Source of the DNA: VAXT01 sp963698015
GTDB lineage: Bacteria > Actinomycetota > Thermoleophilia > Gaiellales > Gaiellaceae
Assembly (NCBI GenBank): GCA_963698015.1
Contig: OY969109.1
Location: 2,790,001-2,854,000 of the forward strand
Reading direction: 5' to 3'
Length of the DNA: 64,000 bases
Each line of letters starts with the position of its first letter. Positions within the stretch are counted from its first letter, which is position 1. This document shows, one piece after another, positions 1 through 8,834 of this stretch. The notes under the pieces were generated by a model. That model made no database searches. It was not told the origin of the DNA and saw only the letters and a program-made list of their open reading frames with translations. The position numbers were made by a program, and so were the translations under genes.

Positions 1-2
1 AC

Positions 3-113
3 CGCACCGTGGCGTCGCACCTCTACCGCGTCTTCCCGAAGCTCGGTGTCACCTCGCGCTCGCAGCTTGCAGCGATGTTCGCTCACGAAAACGGCTCGCC
101 GGCCGTCGCCTGA
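3..113 (+). CDS. LuxR-type HTH regulator, C-terminal end (partial)
   Basis: The window opens inside a gene; only its last 36 codons and a TGA stop are present. The peptide has the recognition-helix pattern of the GerE/LuxR helix-turn-helix (TVASHLYRVFPKLGVTSRSQ followed by LAAMF), normally the C-terminal DNA-binding domain of NarL/LuxR response regulators or of large LuxR-type ATPase regulators. The upstream domain lies outside the window, so the signal it senses is unknown. A universal stress protein follows 111 nt downstream on the same strand and may share transcription. Domain identity is fairly sure; the subfamily is not determinable. Confidence 0.8.
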   Translation, partial: RTVASHLYRVFPKLGVTSRSQLAAMFAHENGSPAVA

Positions 114-224
114 TCGTCCACTCGGGGTTGCCCTGCGGGACAGCCGCAGGCGATCGGCGGAATCTCCGATGCTCCGGCGCTCCGCGCACGCGACCCTGTC
201 CTCTCCCGACCGATTGGAGAAACG

Positions 225-686
225 ATGGACGATGCACCGATCCTCATCTGCGACGACGGCTCCAACGGCACTCGAGACGCGATCACCGCGGCCGCCTCGT
301 TCCTGGCCGGCCGCCACGCTGTCGTCCTGGACGTCGCTCCCGTCATGACCGTCGCCGAGAGCTATGCCGCGTTCGCTCCGATGACGCCCAGCTTCGACGA
401 GCTCAACCGGGACGACGCGATGACTCGTGCCCGCGCCGGGGCCGAGCTCGCTCGCAAGGCCGGGTTCGACGCCGAGCCGCGGGCAGACGTCGCCGCCCCG
501 ACCTGGGACGGCATCGTCGAGGTCGGCGAGGAGATCGCGGCCGCCGTGATCGTCATCGGCTCACGCGGGCTCAGCGGCGCGCGAGAGCTGTTCGAAGGGA
601 GCATGTCCCATGAGGTGGCCGAGCACGCTGGGCGCCCCGTGCTGATCGTTCCCCCGGCTCGCGTCGGCGCAGAGCTGAACTCTTGA
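225..686 (+). CDS. Universal stress protein (UspA family)
   Basis: A single-domain Usp protein of 153 residues, the usual length. The C-terminal ATP-binding signature G-x2-G-x9-G-(S/T) is intact: G112, G115, G125 and S126, followed by the typical HAGRPVLIVPP strand. Family members bind ATP or act as stress-linked regulators in the cytoplasm; the specific role here is unknown. The ATG at 225 follows a GGAGAAACG ribosome binding site. The N-terminus is slightly diverged (ILICDDGSNG) from the usual DGS motif but keeps the aspartates. It sits downstream of a LuxR-type regulator, and its stop is 10 nt from the stop of the opposing formyltransferase gene. Confidence 0.93.
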   Translation: MDDAPILICDDGSNGTRDAITAAASFLAGRHAVVLDVAPVMTVAESYAAFAPMTPSFDELNRDDAMTRARAGAELARKAGFDAEPRADVAAPTWDGIVEVGEEIAAAVIVIGSRGLSGARELFEGSMSHEVAEHAGRPVLIVPPARVGAELNS

Positions 687-696
687 TTCGGGCGGG

Positions 697-1545
697 TCAG
701 GTAGCGACAGGCTCGGACTCGACGATCCACAGGGGCCTGTCGCCGCACTCCACGGCGCGGGCACCATCGCCGGGGTCGGTCAGGCTCGTCCGGAGGAGCT
801 TCCTGCGCTCCCCGTCGAGCTCCGCGATCGGCCCCGGCACCTTCGCGCTGCCGAAGGTGAGGTACCAGGCTCGAACCTGGTCGTGGATGGTCACCGCCGG
901 CTGCGACCAGTCGACCGACGCGTAGTCCTCGTCGAACGCGCCCGCCCAGCCGGCCCCGTCCTCGGACTGCGGATCGCCGGGGTCCGCGGCCTCGAGGCGC
1001 TCGAAGACCCGGGGCAGGAGGCTGAGCGCCGCGGGCAGCATCTTCACGCCGATGTGCTCGATGGTGGTGTCCGTGTCCTCGATCGGGACGGTCGTCTCGG
1101 CCAGGATCGGCCCCGTGTCGTAGTCGGCATCCATCCGGTGCCACGTCAGGCCGAACACGTCGTCGCCGTCCCGGAGCGCCCAGGCCATCGGGTACGGGCC
1201 ACGGTGGCGGGGCAGGCGGCCCGGATGCTGGTTGACGGAGCCGAGTCGCGGGACGTCGAGCGCCTCCTGCGGCAGCTTCCACGAGAAGCCCCAACAGAGC
1301 GTGATGTCGAGGTCGAGGCCCCGAAGAAGCGGCGCGACGGCATCGCTGTCCTGCGCGAGCAGGATGCTCAGGCCTCTCGGGCCCGAGCTGTCCGTGACGT
1401 CGCCCCACGGCGGTGGCGGGCGCCCCTCCCCCGCTCTGCGCGCCAGCAGCCAGGCAACTGGTTCGTGGCCCAGCTCCCGCAGTCGTTTCGAGAGCGGCTC
1501 GACGAGCGGCATGACGTTCGAGATGATCGCGATCCGGTAGCCCAT
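697..1545 (-). CDS. Formyltransferase-family protein (Fmt-like)
   Basis: A 282-residue protein with the formyltransferase catalytic core: N105 and H107 in SVNQHPGRLPRHRGPYP and D143 in DADYDTGPIL make the Asn-His-Asp triad used by methionyl-tRNA, GAR and sugar-amine formyltransferases. A C-terminal domain with a hydrophobic beta pattern follows from about residue 205 (VRAWYLTFG), as in Fmt. It is shorter than canonical Fmt (about 310) and its partner is a glycosidase-like gene, not def or a 16S methylase, so a formyltransferase acting on another amine, for example an amino sugar, is as likely as housekeeping Fmt. The ATG at 1545 overlaps the upstream TGA by one base (TGATG), indicating translational coupling; in-frame codons upstream lie inside the neighbouring gene. 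Confidence 0.8.
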   Translation of the reverse strand: MGYRIAIISNVMPLVEPLSKRLRELGHEPVAWLLARRAGEGRPPPPWGDVTDSSGPRGLSILLAQDSDAVAPLLRGLDLDITLCWGFSWKLPQEALDVPRLGSVNQHPGRLPRHRGPYPMAWALRDGDDVFGLTWHRMDADYDTGPILAETTVPIEDTDTTIEHIGVKMLPAALSLLPRVFERLEAADPGDPQSEDGAGWAGAFDEDYASVDWSQPAVTIHDQVRAWYLTFGSAKVPGPIAELDGERRKLLRTSLTDPGDGARAVECGDRPLWIVESEPVAT

Positions 1546-2486
1546 CAGCGTGTGAGCGGGACGATCGAGCGCCTGTACGCGGCCCGAACGCCCGGATGCC
1601 TCCCGATGTCGAGCCTGCCGCCCGTGCGGCCGTTGTAGAAGCCGATGAACTTCACGCGCCGGTGGCTCCGTACGAACGCAGCGAACGCGCGCACGAAGCC
1701 CGGGTCGTCGAGCGCGACTCCCCACTCCGGGACGACGAAGGGCTTCGACGGATAGGCCTTGTAGAGGTCGTTCGTCCGCACGAACGCGTACGTGCCGAAG
1801 TCGTAGTAGTCGTTCCCGTACGCGTCGAAGAAGCGCAAGCCCGGGAAGTAGTCGCGGAAGCTGTTCCCGCCGACCGGCGGCTCACCGACCGCGAGCGGGT
1901 TCCAGACGACCGTCAGGTTCGGGTACGGGTTCGCCGGGACGTCCTGGTCGACGCCGGGCATCCCGAGCGCCCTGAGCTTCGCGGTCAGCGTCGAGGCCGT
2001 TCCGCCGTGCGTGATCAGGTAGATGCGCTGGAACGCCTTCCGGAACCACTTCGTCGAGTTGCTGCTCGACCCTCGGCAGGCGCAGTACGGGTTGAGCGTG
2101 TTGTTCATCTCGCCGAGCGGGCGCAGCAGAACCGGCTTGCCCGCGTCCGAGATCGCGGTCGCGAGTCCGATCAGGTGCGCGTCGCCCTGGCCGAGCGCGA
2201 TCGCCCTCGTGCTGATCGTCCCGCCGCCGCGCTCGGTCTTGAGCGCGATGTGCGGGCGCGCGCCGAGGGTGTCGAGGAAATAGCTGTACGGCTTGCCCCA
2301 CGTCCTCCCCTGGTCCCAGCCGATGAAGGCGAGCGCGGACGCCGTGTGCTGGCCGGTCAGGCGGTCGAAGCGCGGGACGTTCCCTGCGTAGACACCGGCC
2401 GCGACGCGCCCCTGCGGCGAGGCGGCCGACCCGGGAACGAGGCATGCGGCGAGGAGTGTCAGGATCGCGAGCCCTCGGAGCCGCAT
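1545..2486 (-). CDS. Secreted GH26-like glycoside hydrolase
   Basis: A 313-residue protein starting with a signal peptide (about residues 1-22, hydrophobic core LAILTLLAACLVPG). The body resembles clan GH-A beta-mannanase-like (GH26) domains: E126 in LLRPLGEMNN is the probable acid/base, and E254 in FVVPEWGVAL the probable nucleophile, with W195 in TVVWNP and YGNDYYDFG on intervening strands. It probably acts outside the cell on a beta-linked polysaccharide; the substrate cannot be read from sequence. A cysteine in the signal peptide (LAAC) leaves a lipoprotein open as an alternative. It is the first gene of a two-gene unit with the formyltransferase, and is divergent from lemA with only 38 nt between the starts. 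Confidence 0.75.
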   Translation of the reverse strand: MRLRGLAILTLLAACLVPGSAASPQGRVAAGVYAGNVPRFDRLTGQHTASALAFIGWDQGRTWGKPYSYFLDTLGARPHIALKTERGGGTISTRAIALGQGDAHLIGLATAISDAGKPVLLRPLGEMNNTLNPYCACRGSSSNSTKWFRKAFQRIYLITHGGTASTLTAKLRALGMPGVDQDVPANPYPNLTVVWNPLAVGEPPVGGNSFRDYFPGLRFFDAYGNDYYDFGTYAFVRTNDLYKAYPSKPFVVPEWGVALDDPGFVRAFAAFVRSHRRVKFIGFYNGRTGGRLDIGRHPGVRAAYRRSIVPLTR

Positions 2487-2524
2487 GGGAGAACGATAAC
2501 CGGCACTCGGTTTAGGGTTGACAC

Positions 2525-3082
2525 ATGACCTGGGTGATCGTCCTCGTCGCGCTCGTCCTGATAGTGGCGCTCGCGGCCGTCCTCATCTACAACCGGCTCG
2601 TACGCCTGCGGAACCGCGCGGAGAACAGCTGGGCGCAGGTCGACGTCCAGCTGCGGCGGCGCTACGACCTGATCCCGAACATCGTCGAGGCGGTCAAGGG
2701 CTACGCGGCCCACGAGCGTGGCACCTTCGACGAGGTGACGCAGGCGAGGACCGCGGCGCAACAGGCGAAAGGCGTCGCCGAGCAGGCGCAGGCAGAGAAC
2801 GTGCTCACGGCTGCGATCGGGCGCCTGTTCGCGGTCGCCGAGGCCTACCCGCAGCTACGCGCGACGGAGAACTTCCAGCAGCTCCAGGCGCAGCTGGCCG
2901 ACGTCGAGCAGAAGATCGCCGTCTCGCGCCAGGTCTACAACGACACCGTGCTCACGTACGACAACGCGCTCGAGACCGTGCCGACGAACATCGTCGCCGG
3001 GCTCTTCAACTTCGCCCCGCAGGCGTATTTCGAGACGGAAGGCGTGGCGCGGGAGGCGCCAGCCGTGCAGTTCTCCAGCTGA
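2525..3082 (+). CDS. lemA: LemA family membrane protein
   Basis: A 185-residue protein with one N-terminal transmembrane helix (residues 3-22) followed by the conserved LemA core: LVRLRNRAENSWAQVDVQLR, RRYDLIPNIVEAVKGYAAHE and the C-terminal AGLFNFAPQAYFETE. The long helical part is expected to lie outside the membrane or in the cytoplasm as a coiled bundle. The biochemical function of LemA is not settled. The partner downstream, a DUF2207 membrane protein, is the usual LemA neighbour, and the two reading frames overlap by 4 nt. The protein ends at the normal family position, so the overlap is not caused by truncation. Confidence 0.93.
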   Translation: MTWVIVLVALVLIVALAAVLIYNRLVRLRNRAENSWAQVDVQLRRRYDLIPNIVEAVKGYAAHERGTFDEVTQARTAAQQAKGVAEQAQAENVLTAAIGRLFAVAEAYPQLRATENFQQLQAQLADVEQKIAVSRQVYNDTVLTYDNALETVPTNIVAGLFNFAPQAYFETEGVAREAPAVQFSS

Positions 3083-4965
3083 GCCGGCTCGCAGCAGCTC
3101 TCCTCGCCCTCGCCGCGGCGACGCTGCTCTGGCCTGCGACGGGTGGCGCGAAGTCGTACTCGCTCTCGGACGCCGACGTCGCCGTGCAGATTCAGTCCGA
3201 CGGGTCGCTCCTCGTGCGCGAGCAGATCACGTTCGACTTCTCCGGCGACTTCAGCGGCGCCTATCGCGACATTCCGGTCCGGCCCGGCGAAGCGATCGAC
3301 CGGGTCGGAGTGAGCGAAGGCACGGACGAGTACATCCCGGGCGCGAACACCGAGCTCGGCAGCTTCGGCGTGCCCGGCTCGTTCGGCGTGGAGCTCGGCT
3401 CGAAGCGCATGCGGATCGTCTGGCACTACCGAGCCGAGAACGAGCGGCGAACGTTCACGATCTCGTACCGGTTCCGCGGGCTCGCGGTCGCCTACGACGA
3501 CGTCGTGGACGTGAACCTGCGCGTCTGGGGCGACGAGTGGCCCGGGAGCCTCGGCTCCCTGGCCGCCTCGATGCAGCTCCCCGGGCGCGCCGAGCTGTCG
3601 TCGTTCTACCGCGTCTGGGGAAGCCCCGCCTGGGTCCGCGGCGTGGTCGCGCGCTTCCCGCAGAAGGCGACGCTTCGCGCATCGCAGGTTCCCGCGCATC
3701 AGTTCGTCGAGCTCCGCGTGGTCTTTCCGCGCAGCCTGCTCACGTCGACGGGCGGCGCGCAGGTTCGAGCCGGCAACGGGCTGCCTGCGATCCTGGCCGA
3801 GGAAGCCGCCTCTCAGCGCGCCTACGAGCACGACCGCGAGCGGATCGACGATGCGAAGGGCCATCCGGTCCGCACGATGTCGTCCCTGCTGCTCCTCGGC
3901 TTCGGGCCCGCCCTCGGCCTAATGACCCTCGTCTGGCTCGTCTACGGCCGGGAGCGCAAAACCGCGTACGACCGCGAGTACGAGCAGGAGCCGCCGACGG
4001 ACACCGAGCCGGCCCTCGTGCCGTCGCTCGTTCGCCAGGGAACCGTGCCCGGCTCGAACGAGTTCACGGCGACCCTGTTCGACCTCATTCGCCGCGGCCG
4101 CTACAAGGCGACCCCGGTCACGACCGAGCACGCGGTCTTCGGCGGCCTGCGCCACGAGGACGTCGCCGACCTGGAGATCACGCTCGCCGACCCCAAGATC
4201 GAGACGACTTCGTTCGAGGCGCCGGTCGCAAAGGTCGTGGACTGGGTCGTCGACACCGAGGGCGAGCGGCTTTCGCAGTTCCGCGAGGAGATCGAACGCG
4301 ACCGCACCAGGAACAGCAAGTTGTTCACGAGCTTCAAGGAGGGCGTCACCGCCGAGATCGAGGCGCGCGGGTGGTACCTGGGCCAGGGCATCGTGTGGTT
4401 GGTCGTCGGTGTCGGCGTGTTCGCACTCGTAGCGGTCGTCCTGTTGTGGGTCGGCATCGACGGCTGGCGGTCCGCCGCGCCGCGCTGGAGCGACGTCGTG
4501 CTCGTCGCGCTGGGCGCGTGCGCCGCGGTCAACGCCGTCGCGCTGCTCTTCGGTGCGAAGCGGTCGGCGCTCTGGCGCCGCCGGAGCGCGGCCGGCGAGG
4601 CCGAGGCCGAGCGCTGGGAGGCGTTCCGCCGCTACCTGACCGACTTCCCGCGGCTGAAGGAGGCGCCTCCGGCGACGCTCGAGCTCTGGGAGCGCTACCT
4701 CGTCTACGGGATCGCGTTCGGGATCGCCGAGCGCGTGCTCCAGGGCGCGCACCTGCACATGCCCGAGGCGCTGCACGACCAGAGCACGATCTACTGGATC
4801 AGTCCGACCGGAGACCTCGGCTCCGGGCCGAGCGCGCTCGCGATCGGCGACCTCTCCTCGGGCTTCGGCTCTGCCCTGTCACCTCCTGGGTCGAGCGGAG
4901 GCGGTGGCGGCTTCTCCGGCGGGGGCGGAGGAGGCGGAGGCGGCGGTGGCGGTGGCGCCTGGTAG
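3079..4965 (+). CDS. DUF2207 membrane protein with glycine-rich tail; apparent CTG start
   Basis: About 628 residues: a signal peptide (LAAALLALAAATLLWPATGG), an extracellular DUF2207 beta domain (SYSLSDADVAVQIQSDGSLL, then GDFSGAYRDIPV), a membrane segment near LLLLGFGPALGLMTLVWLVY, a cytoplasmic part, two more helices (WLVVGVGVFALVAVVLLWVG and VVLVALGACAAVNAVALLFG), and the typical terminal GGGFSGGGG...W tail. The reading frame has no ATG, GTG or TTG between the lemA end and the signal peptide; the only plausible initiator is CTG at 3079, which overlaps the lemA stop as CTGA. Translation is therefore probably coupled to lemA. The stop codon directly abuts the stop of the opposing protease gene. 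Family assignment is sure, the start is not. Confidence 0.85.
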   Translation: MSRLAAALLALAAATLLWPATGGAKSYSLSDADVAVQIQSDGSLLVREQITFDFSGDFSGAYRDIPVRPGEAIDRVGVSEGTDEYIPGANTELGSFGVPGSFGVELGSKRMRIVWHYRAENERRTFTISYRFRGLAVAYDDVVDVNLRVWGDEWPGSLGSLAASMQLPGRAELSSFYRVWGSPAWVRGVVARFPQKATLRASQVPAHQFVELRVVFPRSLLTSTGGAQVRAGNGLPAILAEEAASQRAYEHDRERIDDAKGHPVRTMSSLLLLGFGPALGLMTLVWLVYGRERKTAYDREYEQEPPTDTEPALVPSLVRQGTVPGSNEFTATLFDLIRRGRYKATPVTTEHAVFGGLRHEDVADLEITLADPKIETTSFEAPVAKVVDWVVDTEGERLSQFREEIERDRTRNSKLFTSFKEGVTAEIEARGWYLGQGIVWLVVGVGVFALVAVVLLWVGIDGWRSAAPRWSDVVLVALGACAAVNAVALLFGAKRSALWRRRSAAGEAEAERWEAFRRYLTDFPRLKEAPPATLELWERYLVYGIAFGIAERVLQGAHLHMPEALHDQSTIYWISPTGDLGSGPSALAIGDLSSGFGSALSPPGSSGGGGGFSGGGGGGGGGGGGGAW

Positions 4966-7908
4966 CTAGGCCGGATTCAGAGTGAGTGTGATGCCGCCCA
5001 CGTACGCCTGCTGCGGGTCGACCACGATCGAATAGACACCGGTCACCGGCAGCGTGGCCGTGATCGTCGCGCCGAAGCTGCCGACGAGGATGGGCGGGAC
5101 GACCGTCGTCCCGTCAGGCTTCAGGATCGAGATCTTCGCGCCACAGCACGACGTGTTCCCGATCGTGACGTTGCTCAGGCGCAGGCTCACGCGCTGGGTC
5201 GCAGTGCCGTTGAACGTGAGCGTCGCGTTCTGTCCGGGGGTCGGCGCCAGGGTCAGGCTGACCGGGCCGCCGCCGATCGCGATCGTCCCCGTCAGGTCGG
5301 GCGGGACGTCGTACAGGTTCAGCGTCATCGACCCGAGATCGGCGCCCTGGGGGTCGACGAGGATCGTGTACGTCCCCGTCGTCGGCAGCACCTTCGTGTC
5401 GAGGAAGCCGCCGTTCCGGCCCACGGGCGTCGCGTAGACGAGCGTCGAGCCGTCCGGGTTCGCGATCGAGACGCGGGCCGAGCAGCACGTCGAGACGCCG
5501 ATCGTGACGTTGCTCATGCCGAGCGAGATCCGCTGCCCTTGCGTGCCGGAGAAGGTCACGAGCGCGTTCTGGCCGGGCACCGGTCCCATCGAGACGGTCA
5601 GCGGCGACCCGCCCGGAGTCATCGACGCGGTCACGTCCGGCGGGACGTCGTACAGCGTCAGCGTCGCCGAGCCGACGTCGGTCAGCTGCGGGTCGACGAG
5701 GATCGTGTAGGTGCCGCTCACTGGGAGCGCGCGCGTGTCGACGAAGCCGCCGGTCGTGCCGAACGGCGTGGCGTAGACGAGCGTCGAGCCGTCGGGCTTG
5801 AGGATCGACACGCGGGCCGAGCAGCAGGTCGACGTGCCGATCGTGACGTTGCTCAGGAGCAGGCTCACGCGGCGGCCGGCGACGCCGTCGAACCGGACGA
5901 GCGCGTTCTGGCCGGGCACCGGCCCGGTGATGACCGTGACCGGCGGGCCCGCGGGCGCAATCGTCGTCGACACGTCCGGCGGGACGTCGTACAGCGTGAG
6001 CGTCATCGAGCCCGTGGCCGTGGCCTGCGGGTCGATGAGGATCCTGTAGCGGCCCGTCGCGGGCAGAGCGCGCGTGTCGACGAAACCGCCGTTCGTCCCG
6101 ACGAGCGTCTGCTGGCCGAGCATCGTCCCGTCGGGCTTGAAGATCGAGATGTAGGTCGAGCAGCACGGCGACGGACCGATCGTGACGCTGCTCATGCGCA
6201 GGGCGATTCGCTGGCCGGCCTGGCCGTCGAACGTCAGCCACGCATTTTCGCCCGCCGAGTGCGTCGCGATCGTGACCGGGGCGCCGCCGGGGACGATGGC
6301 ATACGTCTGGTCGACCATCGCGGTCACGTTCTGCACGTCCGACGAACCGCCGGCGCTTGCCGTGACGGTCACGTTGACCGCGCCTGCCGACGGCGTGAAG
6401 GTCGCCGTGTAGAGGCCGTCGCCGCGCGCGTCGAGCGGCAGCGGGCTGCCGTTCAGCGTCGCAGTCACCGAGACGCCGTCCGGCGAGCCGCACAGTACGC
6501 CGACGACCCGCACCTCGAGCGGATCGCCCGCGTTCAACTCGACGCCGTTCGCCGGCGACTCGATCCAGGCTTGCGGGCCTGTGCAGCGGACGGCGTGGTC
6601 GACGTTGAGGCGACCGGCGGTCCTGCTCGCGCCATTCAAGGCGGCGATCGGGTCGACCGTGCGCAGGAGGAGCGCCTTGAGGCCGACACCGCTCGCATTC
6701 GGGAACACCGCCTTGACGAGCGCGGCCGCTCCCGAGACGTGCGGGGCAGCCATCGACGTGCCGTCCGCGAAGCGGTAGGTCGAGCCCTTCCATGTCGAGT
6801 AGACGTTCGTGCCCGGTGCAGAGAGATCGACGGTGCGCACGCCGTAGTTCGAGAACCAGGCCTTGCGGTCGAACTGGTCGCTCGCGCCGACCGAGATGAT
6901 GTTCGGGGTGTCGTAGCTCGAGGGGTAAAACGGCTCGGCGTCCGTGTTCGTGAAGTCGTTGCCCGCGGCCGCGACGAAGAGCTCGCCGCTCTGGTCCGTC
7001 AGTTCGATCGCATCCCCGAGTGCCTGCGAGAAGTCACCGCCGCCCCAGGAGTTGTTCATGATCGGGACGCCCTTCGCGCGTGCGTAGAGGATCGCGCTGA
7101 TGGCGTCCTCGGTCGACCCGGTTCCACTCGAGTCGAGGAACTTGAGCGGCATGATCGTGCTGTTCCAGGTGACGCCGGTCACGCCGATGCCGTTGTTGCC
7201 GGCCGCGGCGATCGTCCCCGCGACGTGCGTTCCGTGGCCGTTGTCGTCCGTCGGGTTGTTGTCGTGGTTCACGAAGTCCCAGCCGCGCCAGTCGTCGACG
7301 TAGCCGTCGCCGTCGTCGTCGAGGCCGTTCGTCCGGCAGCCCGCGCAGTTCTCGCCCTCGTTGACCCAGATGTTCTGGGCGAGATCGGGGTGCGTCACGT
7401 CGACACCGGTGTCGATGACCGCGACGGTGACGTCGGGGCTTCCGGTGGAGACGGACCACGCCTCCTTCGCGTCGATGTCCGCATCGGGCGTGCCGGTCGT
7501 GTAGTTCACCGTCTGGCCTCTGTTGTCGAGGCCCCAGTCCTGCGGGAAGGACGGGTCGTTCGGGACGACGTCGGCCGCGTGGAGGATGAAGTTCGGCTCT
7601 GCGTAGGCGACGCGCGGGTCTTGCTCGAGGGTGCGGATCGTCCACTTCGCGTTCGCAGGGTTCACGGAGACAACGGTGCTGTCGATCTGCGCGAAGCGCT
7701 TCGTCGGCCGAGCGTCGACTGCGCCAAGCACGCCGGCGCGCCCCTTGGCGGAGACGTGAGCCTTGAAGCCGACGATGATCGAGCCCGGCACCGCGTCAGG
7801 AGGCGGAGCGGCGTGCCGGCCGCTCGCCGCGCCCGCGACGGCAGCGGCGACGAGCGCCAAAGCAAGAGCGGCGGCGAGCAGGATGCGGCGTGCTGGGCGG
7901 TCGCGCAT
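4966..7908 (-). CDS. Secreted subtilisin-like serine protease (S8) with four C-terminal repeats
   Basis: A 980-residue exported subtilase. It has a signal peptide (residues 8-28), an inhibitor_I9-like propeptide (PGSIIVGFKA to AYAEPNFILH, about 41-110) and an S8 catalytic domain with D166 (VAVIDTGVD), H225 (NGHGTHVAG), oxyanion N317 (AAAGND) and S385 (DGTSMAAPH). A calcium-type loop LDDDGDGYVDD is present near 197-206. A proline-poor linker and a bacterial Ig-like segment (about 435-530) lead to four tandem units of 113 residues, each with SNVTIG..CC. The ATG at 7908 is chosen because the signal peptide follows directly; a GTG at 7923 adds five residues. It is expected to be secreted and to degrade protein outside the cell. 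Confidence 0.93.
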   Translation of the reverse strand: MRDRPARRILLAAALALALVAAAVAGAASGRHAAPPPDAVPGSIIVGFKAHVSAKGRAGVLGAVDARPTKRFAQIDSTVVSVNPANAKWTIRTLEQDPRVAYAEPNFILHAADVVPNDPSFPQDWGLDNRGQTVNYTTGTPDADIDAKEAWSVSTGSPDVTVAVIDTGVDVTHPDLAQNIWVNEGENCAGCRTNGLDDDGDGYVDDWRGWDFVNHDNNPTDDNGHGTHVAGTIAAAGNNGIGVTGVTWNSTIMPLKFLDSSGTGSTEDAISAILYARAKGVPIMNNSWGGGDFSQALGDAIELTDQSGELFVAAAGNDFTNTDAEPFYPSSYDTPNIISVGASDQFDRKAWFSNYGVRTVDLSAPGTNVYSTWKGSTYRFADGTSMAAPHVSGAAALVKAVFPNASGVGLKALLLRTVDPIAALNGASRTAGRLNVDHAVRCTGPQAWIESPANGVELNAGDPLEVRVVGVLCGSPDGVSVTATLNGSPLPLDARGDGLYTATFTPSAGAVNVTVTASAGGSSDVQNVTAMVDQTYAIVPGGAPVTIATHSAGENAWLTFDGQAGQRIALRMSSVTIGPSPCCSTYISIFKPDGTMLGQQTLVGTNGGFVDTRALPATGRYRILIDPQATATGSMTLTLYDVPPDVSTTIAPAGPPVTVITGPVPGQNALVRFDGVAGRRVSLLLSNVTIGTSTCCSARVSILKPDGSTLVYATPFGTTGGFVDTRALPVSGTYTILVDPQLTDVGSATLTLYDVPPDVTASMTPGGSPLTVSMGPVPGQNALVTFSGTQGQRISLGMSNVTIGVSTCCSARVSIANPDGSTLVYATPVGRNGGFLDTKVLPTTGTYTILVDPQGADLGSMTLNLYDVPPDLTGTIAIGGGPVSLTLAPTPGQNATLTFNGTATQRVSLRLSNVTIGNTSCCGAKISILKPDGTTVVPPILVGSFGATITATLPVTGVYSIVVDPQQAYVGGITLTLNPA
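4981..6336 (-). repeat. Four tandem 339-bp (113-codon) coding repeats in the subtilase
   Basis: The landmark gtgacgttgctca on the plus strand (fourth copy with one change) recurs at 5165, 5504, 5843 and 6182, exactly 339 bp apart each time. Each unit encodes a beta-rich domain with a conserved paired cysteine (CC), an S-I-x-KPDG turn and a final YxI(L/V)(V/I)DPQ strand followed by LTLYDVPPD. The units resemble bacterial pre-peptidase C-terminal type domains. Exact spacing without indels suggests recent duplication or strong length constraint. Confidence 0.9.
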
Positions 7909-8018
7909 GATGTCAGGGCTCACCGCCCCGCCCGCGCGAGACGATCAAGCCTCTTCTGAGCGTAGGGCCGAACCGCGGAACCGGCATCCCTCGCGCGAGT
8001 GTCTGGCAGAGTCGTGTC

Positions 8019-8834
8019 GTGAGCACGCAAGAAGAGCACGCAGCCCGGTTCGAGGCGCTCCACGAGGGGGCGCCGTTCGTGATCCCGAACCCCTGGGACG
8101 CGGGGTCCGCGCGCGTGCTCGAAGCGCTCGGCTTCAATGCGCTGGCGACGACGAGCTCCGGGTTCGCGTTCACGCTCGGGCGCCTGGACGGGAACGTGAC
8201 GCTCGACGAGGTCGTGCAGCACGTCGGGTCGCTCGCGGGCGCGGTCGACCTGCCCATTTCCGTCGACCTGGAGAACGGGTTCGGCTCCGAGCCCGGGCAC
8301 GTCGCCGCGGCCGTGACGCGTGTCGCCGAGGCGGGCGCGGTCGGCGGTTCGATCGAGGACTGGGATCCTGCCGGACACCTCTATGAGCTCCCGCACGCCG
8401 TCGAGCGCGTCGCGGCAGCCGTGGAGGCGGCGAGCGGATTCGGCTGGCCGTTCACGTTGACGGCGCGCGCGGAGAACCACATCCGCGGGAATCCGGATCT
8501 CGACGACACGATCGCGCGCCTCCAGGCGTTCGAGCGGGCGGGTGCGGACGTCCTCTACGCGCCGGGCCTCGAGAATGCTCCGGAGATCCGTGCCGTCTGC
8601 GAAGCCGTGTCGAAGCCGGTGAACGTCCTCGCGCGGCGCGGTCTCTCGACGGCCGAGATCGTCGAGGCGGGCGCCCAGCGGATCAGCGTCGGCGGAGCGC
8701 TGACCTGGACCGCGGTCAATGCGTTCGTCGAGGCGGCGACGGAGATCGCCGAGCGAGGCGACTACTCGTTGCTGGGCGACAGCTCACGACTCTCCGCGTG
8801 GCTCGTCACGAAGTCGATCAGCAGCGGCCAGTAG
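8019..8834 (+). CDS. Isocitrate lyase / PEP mutase family protein
   Basis: A 271-residue single-domain TIM-barrel enzyme of the ICL/PEP-mutase superfamily. Recognisable elements are FVIPNPWDAGSARVLEALGF, the metal/substrate segment SVDLENGFG (D83, E85), GGSIEDW (E113, D114) and TLTARAENHI (R150, E152). The usual lyase cysteine loop (KKCGH) is absent, as in the small oxaloacetate decarboxylase/phosphonomutase-like branch, so C-C cleavage of a 2-hydroxy- or 2-oxo-diacid is likely but the substrate is unknown. GTG at 8019 is the start. The last ~18 codons do not look like family sequence and lie antisense to a hydrolase-like remnant, so the C-terminus may be a recent read-through tail. Confidence 0.85.
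   Translation: MSTQEEHAARFEALHEGAPFVIPNPWDAGSARVLEALGFNALATTSSGFAFTLGRLDGNVTLDEVVQHVGSLAGAVDLPISVDLENGFGSEPGHVAAAVTRVAEAGAVGGSIEDWDPAGHLYELPHAVERVAAAVEAASGFGWPFTLTARAENHIRGNPDLDDTIARLQAFERAGADVLYAPGLENAPEIRAVCEAVSKPVNVLARRGLSTAEIVEAGAQRISVGGALTWTAVNAFVEAATEIAERGDYSLLGDSSRLSAWLVTKSISSGQ

Noticed and set aside
2518..3078. Long plus-strand frame joined to DUF2207
   Set aside because: It is the lemA gene in a shifted frame; the DUF2207 protein starts only at its signal peptide.
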